Below, piece after piece: positions 7,411 through 14,526 of a stretch of DNA of 18,037 bases; the stretch's first letter is position 1, and each line of letters begins with the position of its first letter. The notes under the pieces are model-generated. The model saw only the letters and a list, made by a program, of their open reading frames with translations. It searched no databases and was not told the origin of the DNA. The position numbers were made by a program, and so were the translations under genes. Origin of the DNA: CAG-917 sp028724485 (GTDB lineage Bacteria > Bacillota > Clostridia > Christensenellales > CAG-917); contig JAQYCY010000084.1 of NCBI GenBank assembly GCA_028724485.1, positions 1-18,037 on the forward strand, given 5' to 3'.

Positions 7411-8607
7411 ATGTTTGATATGTTTTTTGTGCTTGCGATAATTTACATAACGTTTATTTCTTTGGGGCTTCCCGATTCGCTGTTCGGCGTTGCGTGGCCC
7501 GTTATGCATTCCGACTTGGGACTTTCAGTAAGCTATGCCTCGATAATTTCAATCGTGACGGGCATTTGCAGCTGTCTTATGAGTCTTATTGCGGGCGGAT
7601 TGATAAAGAAGATAGGAACGAGCAGACTTACTTTCGTTTCGGTTGTGCTTACGGCAGTCGGTCTTTTGGGGACTCGGTTTTCAACAAACTTTTGGATGCT
7701 CATTACTTTTGCCGTTTTGCTCGGCGTGGGCGCAGGCGCAGTCGATACCGCGTTAAATTATTACGTTTCTGCTAATTATAAAGCGAAGCACATAAATTGG
7801 TTGCATTGTTTCTGGGGCGTAGGCGTTGTCGTCAGTCCGCTTGTTATGTCACCGTTTTTAAGCGTAGGAAATTGGCGAGGCGGCTATCAAACCATTGCGA
7901 TAATGCAATTTGCCATTGCGTTTATAATTTTGTGTTCTTTGCCGTATTGGAGGAAGATAGAAAAAAGGCAAGCTATTCTTGCTCCTATTGCGCAAGAAAA
8001 ATCGAAAGAGAAAATCAGCTTTTTTAGCGTACTTAAAATAAAGGGCGTAAAACCGTCTATATTGGTGTTTGCCTTTTATTGTTCGATGGAATTTTTGATG
8101 ATGACTTGGGGCGCAAGTTATTTAGTCAAAACAAAGTTTGTCGGCGCGGCGCTTGCGTCTAATCTTATGTCGCTGTATTACGGCGGCGTTATGCTCGGTA
8201 GGCTTATAAGCGGTTTTCTGACCGTCCGCTTAAGGGATAAACAACTTATTTGGTTTGGAGTTTTGTTGTCGCTTGTCGGAATTGTGGTGCTTGCCTTGCC
8301 GATAGGAATATACGCTGTGATAGGGTTGTTTTTGGTGGGTTTTGGTTTCGGACCGATATTTCCGAGCGCGTTGCACGCAACGAGCCATCGCTTCAAAAGC
8401 GACGTAGCGACTTTTCTCACCGGCTATCAACTTGCAATCGGCTATGGCGTAGGCTTTACCGTGCAACTTGTTTTCGGATACGTTACGCCGTATATAGGGT
8501 TCGATTCGATGCCGCTTTGGATGGTGGCGTCAAGCATGCTACTGATATTGACGCTTATAAGGTTGGATAAGGACGTCGCAAAATGTTCGCCAAACTTTTT
8601 AGATTAA
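7411..8607 (+). CDS. Major facilitator superfamily permease
   Basis: About 395-398 aa with twelve predicted hydrophobic segments. The opening FISLGLPDSLFGVAWP, the loop GGLIKKIGTSRLTF (MFS motif A position), the LLGVGAGAVDTALN helix and a symmetrical second-half loop (MLGRLISGFLTVRLRDK) place it in the FucP/YfkF-like MFS group. These proteins move sugars or small metabolites; the substrate is unknown. ATGs at 7411 and 7420 are in frame. Neither has a ribosome site, and the -10 at 7405-7410 would start RNA downstream of 7411, favouring 7420. The preceding ferritin-like gene ends in a terminator, so this is probably a separate unit. No terminator is seen downstream. Confidence 0.8.
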   Translation: MFDMFFVLAIIYITFISLGLPDSLFGVAWPVMHSDLGLSVSYASIISIVTGICSCLMSLIAGGLIKKIGTSRLTFVSVVLTAVGLLGTRFSTNFWMLITFAVLLGVGAGAVDTALNYYVSANYKAKHINWLHCFWGVGVVVSPLVMSPFLSVGNWRGGYQTIAIMQFAIAFIILCSLPYWRKIEKRQAILAPIAQEKSKEKISFFSVLKIKGVKPSILVFAFYCSMEFLMMTWGASYLVKTKFVGAALASNLMSLYYGGVMLGRLISGFLTVRLRDKQLIWFGVLLSLVGIVVLALPIGIYAVIGLFLVGFGFGPIFPSALHATSHRFKSDVATFLTGYQLAIGYGVGFTVQLVFGYVTPYIGFDSMPLWMVASSMLLILTLIRLDKDVAKCSPNFLD

Positions 8608-8622
8608 ACCCTTGCTTTTAAT

Positions 8623-8650
8623 TTGTAGAATAAATAGCAAAAAGTATAAA
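8623..8650 (+). promoter_or_regulatory. Possible promoter of the U32-family gene
   Basis: TTGTAG (8623-8628), 16-bp spacer, TATAAA (8645-8650). Predicted start near 8657, giving a leader of about 58 nt. Confidence 0.45.
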
Positions 8651-8674
8651 ATAAAAATTGAATTTTATATATCG

Positions 8675-8696
8675 AAACGCCGATACGTCGGCGTTT
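8675..8696 (+). other. Leader stem-loop before the U32-family gene
   Basis: Perfect 9-bp stem AAACGCCGA/TCGGCGTTT with loop TACG. There is no T run of terminator length. It lies between the predicted start of transcription and ATG 8715. Confidence 0.6.
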
Positions 8697-8714
8697 GGTA
8701 AAATTACAAAACTT

Positions 8715-10943
8715 ATGACAAAAACCGAAATTTTATCTCCCGTAGGAGATTTTGAAAGTTTATACGCCGCCGTAAATTCGGGTGCGGACGCCGTCTATCT
8801 CGGAATGGGCGGTTTTAACGCGCGAATAAAGGCAAAAAACTTTGACGAAAACGATATAGCGGCGGCTGTCGAATATGCGCATTTGCGTGGCGTTAAAGTG
8901 TATATGACAGTCAATACGCTCGTCTATAACGATGAATTCGATTTGCTTGTCGCCACTGTCAAAAGAGCGATAGAGGCAGGGGTAGACGCATTTATCGTTC
9001 AGGACTTGGGCGTTGCAAGAGTCTTGCAACAAACGTTTTCGGGAATCGAGCTTCACGCAAGCACTCAACTCGGCGTTCATAATTTGAAGGGCGCTTTGGT
9101 TGCCGAAAAACTCGGCTTTAAAAGAGTGGTTTTGGCAAGAGAAACAAAACTTGGCGATATTAGGGAAATAAAAGACAATACAAATCTTGAGATAGAGTTT
9201 TTTGTGCAAGGCGCATTGTGTTCGTCGTTTAGCGGAAATTGTCTTATAAGTAGTTTCAAAAGCGGTAACAGCGGCAACCGCGGACGTTGCGCTCAGCTTT
9301 GCAGATTGAAATATTCGGCAAACGGGAGGAGCGGCTATTTTCAATCAACCAAAGACTTGTGCCTTTTAAACAGTTTGAAAACGCTTTGCGACGCAGGCGT
9401 GACAAGTTTTAAAATCGAAGGCAGACTACGCCGAGCAGGTTACGTCGCCGTTGCGACAAGAGCATATCGCGCCGCTATGGACGACGTTTTGCGCAACGAA
9501 AACAGAGCAGATAAAACTAAGCTCGAAAGCGAATTAAGGCAAGTCTTTTCCAGAGGAAAGTTCAATCAGACGGCGTATCTTTACGACGACTATAACAAAC
9601 TCAATACGGCGGTGAATAATCATCAAGGCGTGAAAATAGGCAAAGTCGAAAGGGTGGAAAGGTTTAAGGATTTGTTCCGCCTTGAAATTTCATCGTCACA
9701 CGAAATAACCGTCGGCGACGGCTTGAAATTTTTTGAAAACGGCGTCGAAACAGGCAGTCTTGGGGTAGGGAGCGTACAAAAAAAAGGAAATCGTTTTTTG
9801 ATTGTCACAAAAAATTTCGTAAAACAAAATGCCGACGTTTATCTTACTCTCGATTATGTTTTAGAGAGCGAAGCGTTAAAAGCGGTTAAGCCTGTTACGG
9901 TTGACGTAAACTTAAAAGCCGATAGCGGACATAAGTTGTTTGTGATTTTAAAATGTTTAGATGCAGAAATTACGCACGAGAGCAATGGCGAAGTGCAAAA
10001 AGCGAAATCGCAACCGCTTGGCGAAAAAGATTTTAAAGAGTGTTTCAATAAAGGCGAGTTTACCGCAAAAAACATAAAAGTCGATACTGACGGCATATTT
10101 ATGCCAAAGTCCGAATTGAATGAATTCAGACGACAGGCGTTTGAAAAATTAAGAACGGCTTTACTTGAAAGCTATAAAAAGCCGATTGTTTATTCGCCGA
10201 AAAAGGAATATAGCGTAGTCGAAAAAGATTTCGGCAAGCGTATCATAGTAGTCTCTGATTTAAGCGGCTATAACGCCGCAAAATGCATTGACGGTAAAAT
10301 CGCTATATCGCCGTCATCATATTTCGAGCCGTGGGTAAGCGAACTTCTTGATAGCGAAAAAGTCGGCTTGAATTTGCCTATCGTTGCAAGCGGCGAGGAA
10401 ATTAAAAAACTTGAAAAATTGATTTTTAAAAGCGACTTTATTATAGCAAACAACGTTTGGGGACTTTTCTTTGCCGATAAAGTGTCGACCGTAGCCGGCA
10501 CGGGACTTAACGTTTTTAACAATTATGCCATAAACGCTATGACGGACCTAGGCGTGAAGAACGTCGTGATGTCGCTCGAAGTCGGAAAGGACTATTTCGA
10601 ATACGGCGGCGAATTTTATTATTCGCTCGGATATCCTGCGCTTATGAATTTTGTCTATTGTCCGTTCAAGGAAATATACGGCGGCGAGAATAATTGCGAC
10701 AAGTGCTATTATCGCAAAATGACGTATACGGACGATAAGGGCAACGAATATTTTATACGTCGAGTCAAAACCGACAGTTGTCGTTTCGAGCTTTTGGACG
10801 GCAGAGTTAATTTCATATCGAAACACTCGATGAACGAATACTTGGACTTGCGAAATTTCGATGCGGCGGAAATCGAAAATCTCAAAAACGGAATGGGCAT
10901 AAAGGGCGGAAGTGACGGAAAACTCAATTTGCGTATTAAATAG
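8715..10943 (+). CDS. U32-family protein, RlhA-like
   Basis: 742 aa. The N-terminus has the U32 core: ILSPVGDFESLYAAVNSGADAVYLG at the opening, ELHASTQ near 112-118, then FFVQGALCSSFSGNC with C169 and C176 followed by GRCAQLC with C192 and C196. These four cysteines are the set known to hold an Fe-S cluster in U32 proteins. A long second part (residues 280-740) resembles the DUF3656-bearing members such as E. coli RlhA, which hydroxylates 23S rRNA C2501; other U32 members hydroxylate tRNA or ubiquinone precursors. More cysteines lie in CPFKEIYGGENNCDKC near the end. Start ATG 8715 fits the family N-terminus; no ribosome site is visible. A TTG at 8658 is possible but adds unrelated residues. 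Function within U32 is inferred, not proven. Confidence 0.85.
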   Translation: MTKTEILSPVGDFESLYAAVNSGADAVYLGMGGFNARIKAKNFDENDIAAAVEYAHLRGVKVYMTVNTLVYNDEFDLLVATVKRAIEAGVDAFIVQDLGVARVLQQTFSGIELHASTQLGVHNLKGALVAEKLGFKRVVLARETKLGDIREIKDNTNLEIEFFVQGALCSSFSGNCLISSFKSGNSGNRGRCAQLCRLKYSANGRSGYFQSTKDLCLLNSLKTLCDAGVTSFKIEGRLRRAGYVAVATRAYRAAMDDVLRNENRADKTKLESELRQVFSRGKFNQTAYLYDDYNKLNTAVNNHQGVKIGKVERVERFKDLFRLEISSSHEITVGDGLKFFENGVETGSLGVGSVQKKGNRFLIVTKNFVKQNADVYLTLDYVLESEALKAVKPVTVDVNLKADSGHKLFVILKCLDAEITHESNGEVQKAKSQPLGEKDFKECFNKGEFTAKNIKVDTDGIFMPKSELNEFRRQAFEKLRTALLESYKKPIVYSPKKEYSVVEKDFGKRIIVVSDLSGYNAAKCIDGKIAISPSSYFEPWVSELLDSEKVGLNLPIVASGEEIKKLEKLIFKSDFIIANNVWGLFFADKVSTVAGTGLNVFNNYAINAMTDLGVKNVVMSLEVGKDYFEYGGEFYYSLGYPALMNFVYCPFKEIYGGENNCDKCYYRKMTYTDDKGNEYFIRRVKTDSCRFELLDGRVNFISKHSMNEYLDLRNFDAAEIENLKNGMGIKGGSDGKLNLRIK

Positions 10944-10975
10944 TTGTAAACATATTGCGTAAACATTTTGGAGCT

Positions 10976-10996
10976 AAGCGTATCGATTTAACGCTT
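10976..10996 (+). other. Weak stem-loop 3' of the U32-family gene
   Basis: AAGCGT (10976-10981) pairs with ACGCTT (10991-10996) around ATCGATTTA. No T run follows, so it is at best a weak terminator or a processing end. Confidence 0.3.
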
Positions 10997-11250
10997 GAAG
11001 TTAAAGCATATTCGCATGGCAATTATCGGTGATATTGTGAATAGCTGTGTTAGTGATAATTGTTTTGAAAAATGCCTGCAATCGTTTTGATAAGGTTAGT
11101 AATCGATTTATAAGTATAAGTCATCGATTTGATAAATGTGGTAAGTGCTAAACATCGGTTTTGGCGCGATAAATATTAGTTTGGCAATTAGTGTGATAAA
11201 GCTATAAACGTATATTTATAATTTGGTCTTGTTTTTTGCCGGTTGTAGTG

Positions 11251-11268
11251 TTATCATTAAATTGATAA
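11251..11268 (+). promoter_or_regulatory. Inverted repeat TTATCA-N6-TGATAA before the exonuclease start
   Basis: TTATCATTAAATTGATAA is a perfect 6-bp dyad lying between the probable -10 (11217-11222) and the GTG start, touching the AAGGTG ribosome site. It could be an operator or an RNA hairpin that masks the ribosome site. Confidence 0.5.
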
Positions 11269-11276
11269 GGTGAAAA

Positions 11277-12290
11277 GTGAGATATTTATTTTTTGATATA
11301 GAATGTTGCGACGGAAAAAATATTTGCAGTTTCGGTTACGTCGCTACCGATTCGGAGTTTAACGTCCTTAAAAAAGAGGACATTATCATAAACCCCGAAG
11401 CAGAATTCAAATTGTCCAGAGGCGGTTCGGCTCCGAATATTAAACTTGCATACGACGAAGAAGTGTTTTTTAAGGCTAAGCCTTTTCCTTTTTATTATGA
11501 AACCATAAAGGACATTTTGACGGACGGTGACCAGATAGTTTGCGGTCATGCCGTTACTAACGACGCGAATTTTTTGAAAACCGCCTGTGCCAGATACAAA
11601 CTGCCGCAACTTAGTTACTATTTCACCGACAGCCAAAAGATTTACAGTCAGCTTGGGGCAAAAATTTCATTTTCACTTGAAAAAATTTCCGAAAATTTAA
11701 AGATAGAGCCGCAAATTCTTCACAAGTCGGACGACGATGCTTATCTTACTATGCTTGTGGTTAGAAAACTTTGCGAAATTCTCAAAATGTCGCTTAGAGA
11801 ACTTATCGACATTTGCCCGTCGGTTAAGTCGAGTACGCAAGACGGAATTACGAAAAAAAGCAACGCTTCGTCTTACAGAGCTTTCAAAAGACTCGCAAAA
11901 GAATTGAAGACGGAAAACGGCAATATGAACGGCGTTAAAGTTGCGTTTAGCGAAACTCTCGAAAAGAACGATACCATAAAGACTTGGGCTATGATAAGGG
12001 AAGTAGCGAGAAGGGGCGGCGAGTATACCAATCTTGCCGACACTGCAAACGTTTTTGTGAAAGAAAAAGACGCCGATTGCAAACGGCTTCGCTCGGCAAT
12101 CAACGGCAAGGCTAAAATAGTAGATGAAATCGAGTTTTCAAAGGAGCTGGGATTTGATTTTTCATCATTTGTTTTTGAAAACGTCATACCCAAACGAATG
12201 ACTAACAAGGTCGGCATTACGCTCGGGGAAATGCTAAAACAACAGGGCATCGATTTGTCGGCAGAGTTTTATAACGATAGCGACGAATAG
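11277..12290 (+). CDS. DnaQ-type (DEDDh) 3'-5' exonuclease with probable BRCT domain
   Basis: 337 aa. The N-terminal 170 residues carry the three Exo motifs: FFDIE with D7 and E9, GHAVTNDANFL with D96, and HKSDDDA with H149 and D154 (H-x4-D). These are the metal-binding and general-base residues of DEDDh nucleases. A stretch at about 215-300 (AMIREVARRGGEY... NVFVKEKDAD... EIEFSKEL) resembles a BRCT domain, a pairing known for bacterial exonucleases thought to act in DNA repair. The start is GTG 11277, four bases after AAGGTG (11267-11272); no ATG fits the motif. It converges on the minus-strand gene and shares a two-way terminator with it. Confidence 0.82.
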   Translation: MRYLFFDIECCDGKNICSFGYVATDSEFNVLKKEDIIINPEAEFKLSRGGSAPNIKLAYDEEVFFKAKPFPFYYETIKDILTDGDQIVCGHAVTNDANFLKTACARYKLPQLSYYFTDSQKIYSQLGAKISFSLEKISENLKIEPQILHKSDDDAYLTMLVVRKLCEILKMSLRELIDICPSVKSSTQDGITKKSNASSYRAFKRLAKELKTENGNMNGVKVAFSETLEKNDTIKTWAMIREVARRGGEYTNLADTANVFVKEKDADCKRLRSAINGKAKIVDEIEFSKELGFDFSSFVFENVIPKRMTNKVGITLGEMLKQQGIDLSAEFYNDSDE

Positions 12291-12444
12291 TGAAACAGCG
12301 ATTTAAATACATTTAATTGTTTTCTGCTTATTTTCCATTTAATCGATTTCTTAATATGTGGTTGCTTTGCTGAATATTTTTTTGTAAGCAAGTAATGAGC
12401 AAACAGAGATTAAATGTTTAAATAGATAAAAACTTAAAACGATA

Positions 12445-12475
12445 AAAAACCTGCCGAATAGGGCAGGTCTTTTTA
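12445..12475. terminator. Bidirectional intrinsic terminator
   Basis: ACCTGCC (12449-12455) pairs with GGCAGGT (12462-12468). A T run follows on the + strand (12470-12474) and an A run precedes (12444-12449), so the hairpin can end both the exonuclease transcript and the convergent minus-strand gene. Confidence 0.8.
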
Positions 12476-12520
12476 TATGTCGTTTTTAATTTTAAAAATC
12501 AAATGATTTTCAGTAAACTT

Positions 12521-12844
12521 TTAATACACCAAATAAAGGAAGAAGCTCAAAAAGATGCCTAAACCGACGACAACGAAAATCGTTGCAAATGTAACGGCAA
12601 TGCCTATTTTTTCGGCTTTCGAAGGCGAAGAGAATTTATACTTCACTTTTTGCTTCTTTTCTTTTTTTGGCTTTTCTGCTTTTACCTTTTCCGCCTTTTC
12701 AGGTTTGACTTTTTCGGGCTTCGGAGCTTTTTCTTTCTTTTCTTTTTTTGGCTTTTTTTCAGAGTTCGTTTCCGCAGTCGCGGCTTCCGTCAAAGAAATT
12801 TCGGCTTCTAAGGTTTCATTAAGTTTTTCTTTTTCTTTTTTCAT
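12521..12844 (-). CDS. Lys/Glu/Pro-rich protein with a single C-terminal membrane helix
   Basis: 107 aa, not recognised. Residues 1-35 are acidic, and 45-72 are a low-complexity run of KPKKEK/KPEKVK-like units. Residues about 78-105 (IGIAVTFATIFVVVGLGIFL...) form one long hydrophobic helix ending at the C-terminus, giving a tail-anchored layout with the basic part inside the cell. The start is ATG at 12844, five or so bases after GGAGAAAG and close behind a very strong promoter. An in-frame upstream ATG would lie before the -10 element and is rejected. It is the only minus-strand gene in the window. Low-complexity composition makes homology unreliable. Confidence 0.7.
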   Translation of the reverse strand: MKKEKEKLNETLEAEISLTEAATAETNSEKKPKKEKKEKAPKPEKVKPEKAEKVKAEKPKKEKKQKVKYKFSSPSKAEKIGIAVTFATIFVVVGLGIFLSFFLYLVY

Positions 12845-12860
12845 AGCTTTCTCCGAAAAA

Positions 12861-12889
12861 ATTATACCATCTTTAATAATGGTAGTCAA
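12861..12889 (-). promoter_or_regulatory. Strong promoter of the minus-strand gene, with dyad in its spacer
   Basis: On the minus strand TTGACT (12889-12884), 17-bp spacer, TATAAT (12866-12861). An ACCAT/ATGGT dyad (12866-12870 and 12879-12883) lies inside the core promoter, where a bound protein would block polymerase. Confidence 0.85.
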
Positions 12890-12912
12890 TATCAAAATTT
12901 AGCAATGATTAC

Positions 12913-12940
12913 AAGACGCTATGCAGCGTTTTGTTTTTTT
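12913..12940 (+). terminator. Orphan + strand intrinsic terminator
   Basis: Eight-bp stem AAGACGCT/AGCGTTTT with one G-T pair, loop ATGC, then G and seven T. No + strand gene lies upstream of it closer than the exonuclease, which has its own terminator. Confidence 0.6.
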
Positions 12941-13006
12941 AAAATATAGGCGTTATGCCACTCTTGTCAAAACGATGTTTGCCTAATTGAATAAATAATA
13001 AGAGAT

Positions 13007-13080
13007 AAAACACTTTTGGTGAAGTGTTTTGTAAAGAAAGAAGCAAAACACTTGGGGTGATAAAGAGTTTTTGTAAAGAA
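13007..13080 (+). repeat. Two tandem related stem-loops
   Basis: Unit one (13007-13038): AAAACACTT, loop TTGGTG, AAGTGTTTT, then GTAAAGAA. Unit two (13045-13080): AAAACACTT, loop GGGGTGATA, AAGAGTTTT (one A-A mismatch), then again GTAAAGAA. The rest of the spacer from 12941 to 13242 shows no gene. Confidence 0.6.
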
Positions 13081-13242
13081 TAATTCGATCGCTTAAACGT
13101 TTAGTTGTTTATGCTTAGTCGATTTAACAACAATCTATTAACAGTCGTGGGGTGGCGGCTAAATTCGTAATATGTTGAGCTATAAAAATAATATAAATGC
13201 CTTAATATATGCACTTGAATATCTGTGTCTTAATATTAGTGC

Positions 13243-13271
13243 TTGATAAAAATGCGGGAAGAACGTATAAT
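13243..13271 (+). promoter_or_regulatory. Promoter of the Crp/Fnr-family gene
   Basis: TTGATA (13243-13248), 17-bp spacer, TATAAT (13266-13271). Predicted start near 13278. Confidence 0.8.
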
Positions 13272-13282
13272 GACGTAGGGGT

Positions 13283-13296
13283 GTTGTTTTTACAAC
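13283..13296 (+). promoter_or_regulatory. Fnr-type inverted repeat, copy 1
   Basis: GTTGTTTTTACAAC: 5-bp arms GTTGT/ACAAC with 4-bp spacer, the same geometry as the TTGAT-N4-ATCAA Fnr box. It lies just downstream of the predicted start, a repressing position, ahead of the Crp/Fnr gene. Confidence 0.65.
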
Positions 13297-13309
13297 GAAA
13301 AGTGTCGCT

Positions 13310-13969
13310 ATGGAAAAATACGTGAACGCATTAAAAAAGTCCGCACTTTTTGCGGGAATTGAACAAAATGAGATATTGTCCTTGCTCCATTGCGTCGACG
13401 CAAAGGTTTTAAACTACAAAAAAGGCGAGTTTGTGTTGCGGCAAGGCGATGAAATGGTGGATATTGCCCTGTTGCTTGACGGCTCGCTTCATATTCAAAG
13501 CGACGATTATTGGGGCAACCGAAGCATATTGGGACACGTTTCGGTCGGCGAGATATTCGGCGAGGCGTATGTTTTGTCGCACGATTCACGCATTCTTAAC
13601 GACGTCGTTGCCGTAGAAAACAGCGTCGTTATGTTCATAAATGCAAAAAGAATAATATCCGTTTGCTCGTCGACCTGCGCGTGTCATACTAAAGTCGTGC
13701 AAAATATGTTTTTAGTCATATCTGAAAAAAACAAAAAGCTCGTTCAAAAACTCGGACACGTTTGCAAACGCTCTATTAGGGAAAAGTTAAATTCATATTT
13801 GTCGCAAGAAGCGAAAAAGCAAAAAAGCCCTAATATCATTATCCCATTCAATCGTCAGCAGCTTGCGGATTTTTTGTCTGTCGATAGAAGCGCAATGTCT
13901 AACGAGCTTTGCGAAATGCGTGACGAAGGGCTTATAGAGTTTCGCAAAAACTATTTTCGTTTGCTATGA
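13310..13969 (+). CDS. Crp/Fnr-family transcriptional regulator
   Basis: 219 aa, usual family length. The N-terminal cyclic-nucleotide-binding-like barrel spans about residues 10-115 (KKGEFVLRQGDEMVDIALLLDGSL is recognisable). A long dimer helix follows at about 125-150, then a C-terminal winged helix at 155-219 with recognition segment FNRQQLADFLSVDRSAMSNEL. The cAMP-contact motif of Crp is absent. Cysteines C119, C123 and C125 next to H126 (CSSTCACH) sit where clostridial relatives keep C-x3-C-x2-H, so an Fe-S, heme or thiol sensor is possible. No good ribosome site precedes ATG 13310. It stands ahead of the DUF1858/ferredoxin pair and shares an operator with it, so it is the likely controller of both. 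Confidence 0.88.
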   Translation: MEKYVNALKKSALFAGIEQNEILSLLHCVDAKVLNYKKGEFVLRQGDEMVDIALLLDGSLHIQSDDYWGNRSILGHVSVGEIFGEAYVLSHDSRILNDVVAVENSVVMFINAKRIISVCSSTCACHTKVVQNMFLVISEKNKKLVQKLGHVCKRSIREKLNSYLSQEAKKQKSPNIIIPFNRQQLADFLSVDRSAMSNELCEMRDEGLIEFRKNYFRLL

Positions 13970-13971
13970 TT

Positions 13972-14027
13972 AAAGTATTTAAGTTTATGTAAAACGCAAA
14001 AAGTATTTAAGTTTATGTAAAACGCAA
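13972..14027 (+). repeat. Exact 28-bp tandem duplication
   Basis: Bases 13972-13999 are repeated without change at 14000-14027. It begins three bases past the Crp/Fnr stop codon. The end of copy two is the left arm of the terminator stem. Confidence 0.9.
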
Positions 14028-14051
14028 ATCGAAATTTGTGTTTTATTTTTT
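14019..14051 (+). terminator. Intrinsic terminator after the Crp/Fnr gene
   Basis: AAAACGCAAAT (14019-14029) pairs with ATTTGTGTTTT (14034-14044) over 11 bp with one G-T wobble, loop CGAA, followed by a T-rich tail. The remaining spacer to 14217 is AT-rich with no gene; it holds two related ATATC[AG]ATTTAA...T7 stretches at 14141 and 14168. Confidence 0.7.
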
Positions 14052-14217
14052 GCGTTCAATTTATGGTTTTGTGCGAAATCGAATTTTAAAGGCGTGATAA
14101 TTTGTCGGTAAGCATTTAGCATGGTAAACGTTATTCTAAAATATCAATTTAACATTAGTTTTTTTAAATATCGATTTAATGTTTTTTTTCGTAAAATATA
14201 ATTAAAATTTTAATTTC

Positions 14218-14231
14218 GTTGTTTTTACAAC
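14218..14231 (+). promoter_or_regulatory. Fnr-type inverted repeat, copy 2
   Basis: GTTGTTTTTACAAC, identical over all 14 bases to 13283-13296. Its centre is at 14224.5, about 41.5 bases before the start of transcription predicted from the -10 below. Confidence 0.7.
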
Positions 14232-14253
14232 CGACTTTTAGACATAAATAATA

Positions 14254-14259
14254 TAGAAT
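14254..14259 (+). promoter_or_regulatory. -10 element of the DUF1858/ferredoxin operon
   Basis: TAGAAT, with no matching -35 at the 17-bp position (CCGACT). A -10 without a -35 next to an activator site is typical of a class II activated promoter. Predicted start near 14266. Confidence 0.5.
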
Positions 14260-14289
14260 GAAGCCAACGAGAAAAAGGAGCGTCTAATT

Positions 14290-14526
14290 ATGACCAAAAT
14301 AATAGATTTTTCAAAACCGGTAACCGTGACGATAAAAGAATGTGCCGAAGCAAAAGAGATATTAAAACGGGTGGGCTTTAATATGGTTGACAACGCGTTT
14401 TTGCAGGCGACTGTGGGCAGAGCGGTATCGATAAACAAAGGAGCAAAAATCAAAAAAATAGCCGTTTCGACGATAGCGCAGGCTTTTGCCGACGAAGGGT
14501 TCGAAGTGATAAACGAGGAGGAATAA
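14290..14526 (+). CDS. DUF1858-like small protein
   Basis: 78 aa, soluble. The order IDFSKPVTVTIKECAEAKEIL... GFNMVDN... TVGRAVSINKGAKIK... IAQAFADEGFEVI resembles DUF1858-type domains, which are often found as single proteins or attached to Fe-S and DUF438 proteins. The Cys pair seen in some relatives is missing; only C19 is present. Ribosome site AAAGGAG at 14274-14280. Its stop is immediately followed by the ATG of the 4Fe-4S protein, so the two are translationally coupled and probably act together. Function is unknown; a redox or ligand-sensing partner role is inference. Confidence 0.65.
   Translation: MTKIIDFSKPVTVTIKECAEAKEILKRVGFNMVDNAFLQATVGRAVSINKGAKIKKIAVSTIAQAFADEGFEVINEEE

Larger units (their letters stand above)
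10944..11276 (+). promoter_or_regulatory. 333-bp spacer rich in TGATAA hexamers
   Basis: No gene seen. On this strand TGATAA occurs at 11054, 11088, 11130, 11194 and 11263, with CGATAA at 11167. Three degenerate 21-bp units begin at 11081, 11102 and 11123 (consensus ATCGATTTGATAAG...), with a weaker unit at 11059. A perfect dyad TTATCA-N6-TGATAA lies at 11251-11268. A TATAAT at 11217-11222 is a plausible -10 for the exonuclease gene, with no good -35. Confidence 0.5.

Noticed and set aside
11020..11270. Replication origin with DnaA boxes
   Set aside because: The repeats contain TGATAA but not TTATCCACA-like boxes, and no dnaA, dnaN or AT-rich unwinding arrangement is present.
12555..12902. 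115-residue + strand frame rich in Phe and Ser
   Set aside because: It is the complement of the Lys/Glu-rich minus-strand gene, which has a near-perfect promoter and ribosome site; the + frame has neither.
13007..13080. CRISPR array
   Set aside because: Only two imperfect units, no regular spacers and no cas genes.
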